Assembly: GCF_963576675.1 (NCBI RefSeq)
Contig: NC_088916.1
Location: 15,352,501-15,416,500, forward strand
Reading direction: 5' to 3'
Origin: Euphorbia lathyris
Lineage: Eukaryota > Streptophyta > Magnoliopsida > Malpighiales > Euphorbiaceae
DNA: 64,000 bases
Shown: positions 22,472 through 34,200 of the stretch, piece after piece
Layout of the letters: each line of letters starts with the position of its first letter
Numbering within the stretch: the stretch's first letter is position 1
Notes under the pieces: model-generated
Told to the model about the DNA's origin: nothing
Databases searched by the model: none
The model's input: only the letters and a program-made list of their open reading frames with translations
Position numbers and translations under genes: made by a program

Positions 22472-25225
22472 GAAATTGCAATAGAAAAGAAAAAGGGAGA
22501 TTTGCAAATTTTATATTCTTAATTATTATTATTAAATTTTAAAAAAATTCAAAATACTTCACATATTAAAATCAAAAAGTTCGAATTCAAAATACTTCAC
22601 AAATTAAAATCAAAAAGTTCAAATTGGTCAATTTTTTTCCTTCTTGCAGTCGGCATTTTCTTCTTCTGATGTGTTCTTCATTGAACCTCTTTCGTTCTTT
22701 TTTTGTGTTCATCTTCTTTTCTAATCTAAGTTTAACCAAAACCATCATTGCCACTTTCGAAACTCCTCAGCTCGATCGGCAACCAAGAGAGAATTCTACA
22801 TACACTCATGTATTTTTGCTTAATCGAGTGTTGTATACAATGGAGATAGATAGAAAAGATACAGTGTTTAATGAATTTCTTTCAATGAGGTTGAGCATAA
22901 ATTTTGTATATACGGTGGAATACATGAGTTAGAGTTTAACTAGGATTGACAATACGTAATATAGATAAATATAAGAGAAAATTATAAAATTGGGTCAAAT
23001 GGGAGACCATTTACATATTTAACCCATTTATCCAATCTACTACATATCTACACTTTTTTGTGACTTTCCCAAAATACTCCAACCTTTCATCTTCCCCCCT
23101 TCCTCTTCCTTGCACGGTTTCTCGTCCCCTTTCCAGACCTTTGACCTTCCTCTCTTCCATTATATTGCAAAATCTACATCATTTTCTTCATCATCGTGTC
23201 TTTCTCTTCTTCCTCTCTTTATCTCTTGATTCTTCCTATTGCTAGAAAATTAAGTCATGGTTCTTCATCTTCCTGTTTCTTCTCGTATCTTGGTTTCTTT
23301 CTTCTTGTGCGGATTGAAGAAATCGTTATTCGACGTTATTTTAATTATTTTTCTGCGTTTATCATATGGTTATTGACGATTTTAATGGTAAAAGGCAGAA
23401 AAAATGTAAGTATATATTGTTTTCTCTTCGTTCTTTCCAGAAAATCACTTTGCAAAAGGGGCTTTTGCGAAGGTCTGTAAGGAAAAAGAGGCTGAAACGG
23501 AAGATTTTACTTCGCGAAAACAGATTTCGTGAAGTCTGCGAAGAGAAATGAAGAATGCGTTGTACTGGGATGTAGGGGAGGTGGAGGAGTGGAGCGCGCG
23601 CGCATGTATTACCGCTGGGACACTTGCTTTTGTTTGTTCATTATACAATTCTTTTATTTATATATTATTAAGTGCATCTGATGCTAAAAAAATCCAATAC
23701 TATATTTTTAAATAAAAATATATTATATATTTTAATAAAATTTCATATTAATATTTTATTTATATAAGAAAATATATTTTTTTAAACATACGTTAGAACA
23801 TATATTTTAACTTTTAGACCACGAACTATAAAGTTTAGAATATACGTTATGTTTTTTCGAAAATGCATTATGTTTTTTCGAACATGAGTTATAAATTATA
23901 TTATAGAACAAATGCAAAAATGATCCAGATATATACTGATTTTTTTAGAACATTATACTTAATTTTTGGAACACAAACTATAAACTATAGAACATAGTAC
24001 GTTATGTTTTTTAGAACATACATTATGTTATTTAGAATATGAGTTATAAATTATATTATAGAACAAATGCAAAAATGGTTCATATATTTACTGATTTTTT
24101 TAAAACATTATACTTAATTTTTAGAACACAAATTATAAAGTTTAGAACATATGTAACAATATTTAGAACATCGTCCTTAACATTTTAAAACATAAATTAC
24201 AAAAATATAGAGGAATTAAATAAATAAGAAATTGGAGCATGTTCTTGGATTTTTTTTTCTATTAATAATTCATTATTATGCACATTTCTTTTTTTTCTAT
24301 TAATAATTCATTATTATGCACATTTAATCGATATTAATAAGTGCATGCGTCAAATATTAAACAAGAGAAACTACTAGCACAGTGGTATATTAAGCAACGC
24401 GCGTGATAATGTACAAGAGAAACAATTGTCTTAGTGGTAAGTAGCGTGAGTGTATATGTTTTAGAACATCCAACTTCAAACCAAGTTTCTTCACCATTCC
24501 TTTGGGTAATAGCCGCAGGATATAATATAAAGGTGCAGAACCAGACAAGCTAGTATTAAGAAATCCATAACCAGTGTTATTAAAACGCTGGATTTCCAAT
24601 TAGCTATTTGATTTGGTTTAGTGGTCTTGCGGGTTGAATTTCTAATAGAGAAACAAGAAGAAGATAAAGAAAATTGTGGAAGAAGATGGTGAAAAATAGT
24701 TCATGATATTTGAGGAAAACCATTTTTTTTAGGAGGGAAAATATAGGATATTATAAGTGATACAGATTACTCACGAACAGTTAGTTTTAATTGTAAACTA
24801 ACGAAGGTAATTCTTTTTAACCTAAATTTGAAAGAGTTAATTCCAATATTTAGGTACGAAAATCTTACTCTCAAAGGAGCTTGATAAAAGTTGCATATTC
24901 TTACCAACAATGGGGTTTAAATATCTCCCCTAAATTAAAGCCAAAAGACTTAAATACCCTATACTTTATCGAGTATTAATTTATATACTTTACTATATCA
25001 AAAATTATAAAAGAGGATTTGATTGAAACAGTTACTTCTCATACTTTTTAACATTTTATTGGCAAATAATAGAACACACAACACAAAGCAAAATAGTACA
25101 AACCTAATGTATAAAATACTCGTACCTATCAAAATTTCACAATCTTATGTTTACATCAGAAAAAATTTCCTCAGCAAGAATTAAGTTAATTTGGCAAAAA
25201 AACTAAAAGATGAGTTAATCATAAT
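22472..25225. other. Intergenic DNA 3' of TIC110, AT-rich with local repeats
   Basis: No gene is supported. A stretch at about 23760-24190 is built of repeated phrases around TTTTAGAACATA and TATAAATTATATTATAGAAC. One block of about 100 bp at 23886 recurs at 24041 (spacing 155). A 38-bp unit (ctattaataattcattattatgcac) is repeated in tandem at about 24252-24327. These may be remains of a miniature transposon. The part nearest 25225 should hold the TIC110 3' UTR. Confidence 0.45.
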
Positions 25226-28200
25226 CTAAAATACAAACTTTTCTTCCTCTGCCCCAACTGATAATGCTGTATCTTTCATCTCGTGGAGAGTAGCAGCTGT
25301 TGAATCACTTATACCCAGCAGATACTGCAACCGAGACAGCTTTTCTGGCACTGCGTCATTTTTCATATAGATAGTAAATAAATCATTTAGCTCCTCCGGC
25401 ACATCCCATGTCAATGGCTCCGAAGGCACGGCTTTGTCACAAGCCAGCAAGTCATTAAGAGTAGAGACCTACAAATGCACAACAAATACCTCAAACCAAT
25501 GCCAAGGCCTTCTTACTTAATACCCTACCACATACGACTAGCAATTTCAGGTTATCGTGTTAAAATTGTGTTATGTTATATGTATGAGATAAAATCGTAA
25601 CAATCATGTCGTGTTAGTTGGGTTCTCTCTATAAAACCGTGTTATTTACCACCACATCCCTTTAAAATACTATATTAAGAGTGGGAAAAAAAGTTAAGGT
25701 ACAAATTTACCCTAACATTTTATGTTTACATTATTGCCCTCAAAAAATTTTGCTCTAGTTCTTTTTTGCCCTTCCCCATGGGTACCATCTGAAAATCTAT
25801 TTGTAATTACTCACAAATTTTCATTCCTCAGTAATTTTAATCAGCATTTACTCTGAAAAAAGGAAAAATTGAGCTCAAACAAAAACTATGAGGGCAATAT
25901 TGAAAAAGGAAAATGTTACGTTAATCTGATTTTTTCATAAGATTATTAGTAAATTTGTAATGAACCCAATATAAAATAAAAGAAAAAAGGAACCGGAGAG
26001 AAATTAAAGATTATTAGGATTCCATACCACTGCTTTATGATTTCTTTGCCTCAATAGAGCCACCGCCTGAATCAGAGAGTTTGATAGTCTACTCCGTGCA
26101 AGCTCATGAACAACAGCTTTTGCCTTCTCAGGATTGATGCTAAGATCTGCAGGTATTTTCTCATACACTTCCTCCTCATCAAAATCTCCAGTACCTGCTG
26201 AGAAAATTTCATCTGCCGTTTTTTTGAAAAGGTTCTCCCGTAACCTTTCAGATATCATGCTGTCCAAGTCGATGCTTGCTTCCTTTAGTTCTCTTATCTG
26301 CTTTATATTAAGCCTCCCCCGACTGATAGCAGTTTCAAGGGCAGCTGCCATTTTTGTGGTTGTAATACTCTTGATTACTTTTTGTGCATACTCTGGCTGC
26401 AAGCCAACTTGCTTCTGCACCTCAGCGAGTTGATCAACCCTGGCTTTTGTCAATTGTCCATCGGCTAAAATCACCTCTGCTTGTTGCCTAAATGCCTGCT
26501 CTGCGAGGGTCCTGTGTACTTCCACAATTTCCTTGACAGTCAAACCCAAAATCCCACCAAGTTGGTTTAGATAAACGTACTCAGAGTCGTCCTTTTTAGT
26601 AGTGATTTGAGCACCAAACGGAATCCTTGTCACTTCCCCAGTTAGGCAGTATAGCAAGTACGTCTTATAGAGGTCAGTCCTTTCCCTATCAGAAAGATCA
26701 TCTTTGACAGTAATCTCTGTCTGCCCGGGCTTAGCCATCTTGGCAGCAAGCTCCTCACTAGGTTTTAGTTTTTTAAGTGACTCGAGTGACTCCCACTCTT
26801 CTTCATCCCATTCATCATCCTCTTCAATTTGCTTTTCTTCATCTTTAATAGGCTCTTCTGGTGGAGTATCAAGAGATTCCCCTTTTATGTCTGCCACTAA
26901 TTGAGTTACAACCAATGTATTAAATGCAATCATTTTCTTTAATTCCTTTGCAGATTCAGTACGATTGTCGGCACTCCGTGCTCGCTTAATGTAGTTTATG
27001 AAAATCTTCCGAACCTGCATGGCAGATCATGAATGCAAGAAAAGGCAAATTAGACATGTTTTCTTATAATCTATATTTTTCCAACAGTGGAGGGATCAGA
27101 ATATATGCTCACTGCTTTGCCAGCGATAGCCATGGCAGCATCCCTTGTTAATCGTAAGCCGAGAGCAGCCTTCCTTACTGCCTTCTTAACATCGTCATCA
27201 TAACCATCAACACCAGAAGCAATTGCTTCCTTCACCACCTGATATAAGTAACTACTTGGTCAGCATAATTCAACCAACTTTCAGCAACTAGCTATCGAAA
27301 ATCAGATAGTAGGTAGTAATCCTATAGCATGAGTTTATCATTGAAGAAACAATAAGTATAAAACTGCAGAATGCCTGCAAAGAAAATACACAGTACTTGT
27401 AAAGGCACAAAGCACACTAGGACAAAGAGGTGATGGAGCTTGAGCACTCATATGCATGATAAACTGTGGACAGTAACACTCTTAACAAAATTTATAAAGA
27501 TTTATCCAAAACCAACAAGTTGGCTGGAGCAATTAAGAACTCCTTCCCCTTAGGTTTGAGTCTTGTGTATCGCAAAAGCAGTTAGTGGGAGAATTTTCCC
27601 TTTCTCTCCAGAGTTCCAGCTCGAATCCGGTAAAAGGATGGTAAAATACAATAAAGTGAAGATTTAACCAAAGCATGAAGCTAAAGATAATGAAATGCCA
27701 AGAAACTAATCTATATCATACTATTAGCTTCAACATAAATAAATAAATCTCATATTTCATTATTTCACAAGTTAAGAGCAACTAACGGCTTGAATAAATT
27801 TAAGAGCCTTAACTAAGTCCAGAGTAACTAAATAAGTAGACGAAGCCAAGACTTGGAGCACTTATTAACCTCGCAGAAACTTAGAAAATGAAGAAGAAAA
27901 AAGTGGTCAGTCTAAATAGGTAGCCTCACCCTAGCATGTATGCACATAATTGAAAAAGGAAAGATAACCAAAAAAAATCCAGAAACACGAGAGGGAAAAA
28001 AAAAGCAGAGAAAAAGAAATCCTAATCTAGGAGAAAGATTTGAGGCACAAGGTTGACAGAATTAAGCAAATCGACATCTGATGACTCTAGTAGTGGTCTT
28101 CTTGTAAGATTACAGTGACCTCCCAGTAACTTCCAGCAATGGATTAAGCATTTCTAGAGCGCGGAAACTTGTTTTCTGGAAGATCAGGAAGTTTCAAGAA

Positions 28201-31200
28201 AGAGTGATCTGCAACAAGTGTGACTCTCTTTTCATTGAAAAAGTATCATTCCAGGCACAAGGCATGCCCTCCCAGTTCCCAGTGCCTAGCACCTAAGTTC
28301 TCTAGAGCCACCACCTAATGCCTTGTGCCCCTTTAACAACTGTACTTGCCCTCAATAATGCATATCAAATTTCAAACAAAAATTCCTAAAAGAATTAAGC
28401 AAACTAAAAAGAAATCCTAAGTATATCACTATTTTTTATCAGTTAAATATGGACCATGACATTAGCCATATAAACCTTATATTGTTACAGCCTATGAAGC
28501 ACGGACTCTTCCCCGGGGTCGCCGTGGCCGAGTCGGACTCGCCGGACTCGGGACTCGGCGGGGACACGGCGGGGACACGGCCGGAAAATGGGACACGGAT
28601 GGGGACACGGCGGGACACAGCTGGGGTAAAAAAAAGTTAAAAATTAGGGTTTTTTTTAAAAAAAATTTATAAAATTTAAGGATCAATTATGCAATTTGTC
28701 AAAATTCCTAAATTATAATCTCTATCACACAAATTAGAATTAGGTCTTCTCTCCTTCCTGCGCAAATCGCGATTTCAACCCCTGTGCTGCATACATCGCA
28801 GTTCTCCTAACATCACGATTTCGTTTTTGTTTGGGAATAATCAGAAACAATTTCTTCTCTCCTGGGTTCTTCCTTCTCATGCGCTGCGATTCTTCTCCTA
28901 GGTTCTTCTCCTAACATCACGATTCCGATTTGTGATTTAGCATGTTTTTTATATATTTTTATATCTAATATATATATAATTAATTATATAAAATTTGCCG
29001 TGTCCCCGCCGCACCCGTGTCTCATATTTTCTAAAAATGCCGTTTGCCACACCCGTGTCTGTGCTTCATAGGTTACAGCCTTCCATGAACTCTCTATTCA
29101 GTACCTTTCTACTTGCCAAATCAATAAGAACCATTAAAATGCAAGTGATTTTGTAACAGAAATAATAGGTTCCACATCATGCTATAACCCCACTACCAAA
29201 ATTGGTAAGAAAGTCACCCTACTGATACTTCTTGAAGAACAAACATGAACTGTGTGATGTCCAAAGCTATGATCCTATATCCAATTCAAAGCACAGCCTA
29301 ACAAGAAATACTAGTTGAAAAACTTCTCAGATTTAACTAGCTTCCTCCAATATAAGCATCATAAGACAAAAAAAAAATGTTGAATTACCTTTTCAAACAA
29401 ACTGCCACAGATATCAGAGTGAGCTTCATCAATAGTTTGTTGAGGAATGCAAAGCATGACTCGCAGACGGTTCAAAGCAACAACATCCTCCTCACTCAGC
29501 TCTCCATTAGCTACACACTGCTGGAGCTTTTGCCGGTATATTTCTAAAAAAAGTGAAATAATAATAATATTAGAGAGAATTAGTTCAGGTTTACTTATAC
29601 AATAGAATACATAAGTAATACCTGACCAGAAATAAATTACTCAAAAATTGTAAAACATCATAACATGCCAGTTTATGTGGCCTCAAATCGTTCATTACCT
29701 TTATGTATCTCAGTTGCCTTCTGTGCATCAAAGTGCAACTCCTCACACAAATTCTGCAAGAAAGCAGCTTTGCTATCTGCTGCACCCAAATCACCACTGG
29801 TGACAGCCTGTGAAAGTCTTTTGCGATATGCCTTTGAGGTAACATCAACTGCGATTGCTTCAGCCTCCCTCTTACCCAAGCCAAATATATTCCTCAACTG
29901 ATTCAGTGCGGCAACCTACAAACATATAAGCATAAAAGAATCATAAGCTAATATAACGTAGGAAGAAGTAAAATACAAAAGAAAATCACCAATAATACTT
30001 GCTAATAAGCAGTGAGGCATACAGAGACCAATGGTAATGAGGTAATAATATAAGGAGAGTACTAACTAAAATTCTAATTTATGCTTACCTGAAAAGCAAA
30101 TCAACTAGTTTCCCATAATAAGGCATGGGTCGTTCAAAATATCAAGATAGTCCTCAGTGGCTTATGAAGAAAATGAAGATGGCACAAATTTAAAGTTCCT
30201 TAAATAATGGTAGAACTTCATTATAAACATAAGTAAACAAAAGAATAAATTCGGCATCATAATTTTTTTGAAGTCATTACATTTCCACTTGGAATTTATG
30301 CCAGAATTCAAATCTTTGAGGAAATAGCAAACAAAGATGAGTTCTAATTGAGTTGCCCTTTGTTTATTATGAAGAATATGAGTTCTAATTGAGTTGCCCT
30401 TTGAGGAACTTCCATAATGGTTGCTGACAATTACTATTGGCCAAAAATGCAAAGAATGTTGGGGAATTACTGAAGAATTGTTCAGTTTGTTATTTGGAAG
30501 ATGAAGTACAGGTCCTACTCTTTCACTTGACCAGATACATGAATCCATTTCAGTACGAATTTCTTTTCGGACTTCTAAGATAAAAACAGCAAAGGATATG
30601 ACTCTATTTCTGTTTGGAAGGTTGTTTCTCAAAAGTGGCACACTTTTTACATGACCTAGAACCTGCCATTCACAAACAGAAGACTGTACCGAAGATGTGA
30701 ATCAAATAATGTGAACTCTTCTAAGGTGTCTCACTGGAACAACAGAAAAGACACTGGATTCAGTCATACCTCAAGCTCAATTTGACTACAACAATTCTGT
30801 CAATCAAAGCACAAAGAGAACACCTCTTGGGACTGCTGTGGATGAAACCTCAGCATGTGTTTAAAATGGTGCCTTTGGCTCAAGAAGCTGGAGTAAGTGA
30901 TGATGGGGAAAGATCTGCTGATCCTATTCAAAGATTCATGAAATGGTAAAAGATGCCAATGAACACTGCAATAAGCAGGAGTTTGAAGAGAGTAATCAAA
31001 TACTTGCACATTTGAGAAGACACGAGAATGCTTTAGTTAAGGAAATTATCACAAACAGAAAACTAGGACACCTGGACCCAGTACAGTGTTGAGGAACATC
31101 AATCAAATGCCTATTTGATTCAGTTTCCATCTTAATTGCAAATTAGTCTAGTCTTCAATGTTTCAGACTAGTATCCTTGTGGGGTTTATGATGTTTCTTC

Positions 31201-34200
31201 TTTCACCAAACATCAAATTCAATAGCTGCTAGTTGCAAAGGCTAACGCTATTAAAGACGTGCCAAATGTCTAGGAAGTTCAATCAAGAAGAGGCAAACCA
31301 TTCAGACTATTCTGATTAAGGTAGCATTCTAATCAACAAATGAAAGCACGTGGATTTCTGAAAAGAGAAGAAGTTGATGCAGCCACATGAGGATTTTGCA
31401 AGGTTTACTCATCGAAGAATGATGCATGAGTTTCTAAGTCAAATTACGATTCTATTTTTTCGCCTTTCCTTAAATTTACCAGTTTCTGATGTACTTGAAT
31501 GTTTTAATTAATAAGGGATAGTTTTCAGTTTTCCTAAATTTTTCAGGATCTCTAGTGTAACAGTTTTTTAAATATAAATTTAATGGCAATAGTAACATTG
31601 TATCTTTTCCCCAATTTAGAATCTTAATTCTACGGGTGTTTTCAAACCAGCGGCGGAACGAAGGGGAGGAGAGGGGGGGCTAGCCGGGGCTGGAGTCCTG
31701 GGTAGACACCGAAAAATGGTGAAAATAAATTTTTTTAGACCCCTGTTACAGAGTCGGTCAGAAACCTAATTGCCTCAGCCCCTCTGTTCGACGACGTGAA
31801 GAAGATGAACTCTGTTTTATTTTGTTTTTTGTTTTTTAATGACATAAAAGGACGTCATTTCATTTAGTGAAATCGAAATTAAAATTAGGAATACAGTCCA
31901 ATCGATGTATTTGGAAGCTCTGTGAACTGCTCTCTTTCTCCTCCACCACCACTGTCTTCAGGTCATTGTAATACACTTCGCGTGCTGAAAAAATTTGGTC
32001 CAGCTTGCTGCTTGGCTTGGCTTGGCTCGCAAGCTCGAAAATATGCCTTTCGCCCTTCGGGCAAGCAAGAGGATCAAGGTTAGTTTAGTTGATTTGTGTC
32101 TTAAATCCCTAGCCCTAGGTTTGTATGTACAATACATGATTGTGTTTCAATTTGTCTGTCAATAGGTTTTGTTTCAATTTGACTTGATTGATTAACTGCT
32201 GATTAGGTATGAATAGAATTGAAAGGGTTACTAGTACTTCTTGTTTTCGTTTTTGTTGAATCGAATTATCAGAAGTATCAAAAAATCTGTTTAGAATTGA
32301 AAGGATTAGTACGCTGTTGAATAAAAAATTAGGTGTGAATCTAGAGAGGAAGTAAATTGAATTATGAACATAAGACAAGTGTAAATAGTTGAGACAGCTA
32401 GAGAAGGTTGTCTTTTGACGTGTTCTTGAACAAATTGTCAAAAGGATTAGTGCTCCGTTGTTGTCATAGTTGTTGAAAGTATAAAAATTGCAGGTGGCAG
32501 AACTACTGGAATAAGTTTCAGCAACTGTTCTGAAGTCCATTCAAGGTAAAAGAATACTATGAAAATTGGGTAAAATTAGAGAGTCGGACAATCTGTTTAG
32601 TCTTCTTATGAAACACAATTGTTGAAAACTTGAAGTTTTTTCAAGATGCTACTCCTTTTCAGGATCATATCATTTTCCTCATTTCAAACAATCTGTTTTA
32701 GTTTTTTTCTCATTGGCTACGAGTTTTTGGATATTTTTTTATTGACCGTATAAATTTTATGTTAAATACTATGATACATGGACTCGCCAAAAATGCCGCC
32801 GTACCGGTGTCGACACGACACGACACGGATCTGGGTATGAAATCCGTGTCGGGATACGGCAGCCTCCATCTCCGGCGAAACTGAGGAAGGTCTGCCGCCG
32901 TCAACTGTATCTTCTTCGTTGAGATTGTCTCAACGAAGGAGGTGCCCAGCCCTAATGGGCTGGGCACCATTTTAAAAAAAATTGGGCCCAGACATCGTTT
33001 AATCTGGGCCCAGTTTTTTTTTAATTAGTTCTGCACTCAAAAACAACGTCGTTTTGGAGTGCAGAACCAATGAAAATAAAAGGGAGCATTTCTGTATCCA
33101 AATCCTCAGATTATATACGTGGACAACTGCTTTCTCTGGAGCATTTCTGTACATGTTTTCTCAATGAACAATATGAGAGTTGCTAATTAAAAAAAAAAAG
33201 TCCTTAGAATTCCAAAATAGAATTAAAAAGCTTTTCTCTGGAGCATTTCTCCCATCCTATCCCTAAATATATGTTTAAATTTTGGGGGTTTTTTTGGAAT
33301 TTATATATATAAATATATAAAAAAAAAAAAAAATATTCCCGTATCCCCGTACCCGTGTCCAAATTTAGGACAGAGTCCCCGTGTCCAAAAAATTTTAACT
33401 TGCCGTACCGGATACTCGGATCCGCACCCGTGTCTGACACTCGTATCCGAGTCCATGTAACATAGGTTAAATATTTAAGCCCTGGGTCAACCGGGATCCT
33501 GGTTCCACCACTGCTTCAAACATAATTATTTCCTATTGTTCCGGCCACGCTCATCCTCTTCTTGCCCTGATTATTGATTTCTAATTGCCCAAACTCTTCT
33601 AGTCCATGAGGCACCCACAGAACAATAAAACAAAAGAGAAATAAAAATAAGGTTATACTCTCTCCATGGTGTAATTAATTCCATTTCTCTTCCCAAGAAG
33701 TTCCTGGTGTTATTTTATCACCTTAATAAACAGATTATTCTGATTAATGCATAAATCAATATCTAAATCACATGCAAGAAATGAATTAGCAGCATAGACA
33801 GCAAAACCAATAATCGGTTCACCTTATTTTCTTCTATGCGGCCACCAGATAAAGCATCTGTAAGGTATGCTCTATAAAGGAGTTTCAAATCATCCATTTT
33901 CCTCTCATTCTCATACTCGCCACCTGGGTCACAAAGAATCATTAGTACAAAATTTCATCACAAAGAATTAGAAGGCAAAAGGCACAAATAGCATCCCTAC
34001 CTAACAAAGAAAGTGGACCAACTCCGCGAGCAAAGGAAGTTGATTCAACATGATTCTTTAATGAAATCAGTTTACTGTTGAATGCCAGTATCTTATCAAG
34101 CTCTTCCACCACTTGCACGACACCTCTACTGTAAAATTAATTTAATTAGATGGTTGAATTTATCACCATCACAATAAAAGAAAAAATGTCGATAAATAGC

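Noticed and set aside
22624..23551. Group of 60-100 codon frames in the TIC110 3' flank
   Set aside because: AT-rich and Phe/Ser/Leu-rich, overlapping in several frames, no domain; pyrimidine-rich DNA explains them.
26134..26433. 99-codon plus-strand frame
   Set aside because: Shadow of the 987-nt TIC110 exon 14 on the opposite strand.
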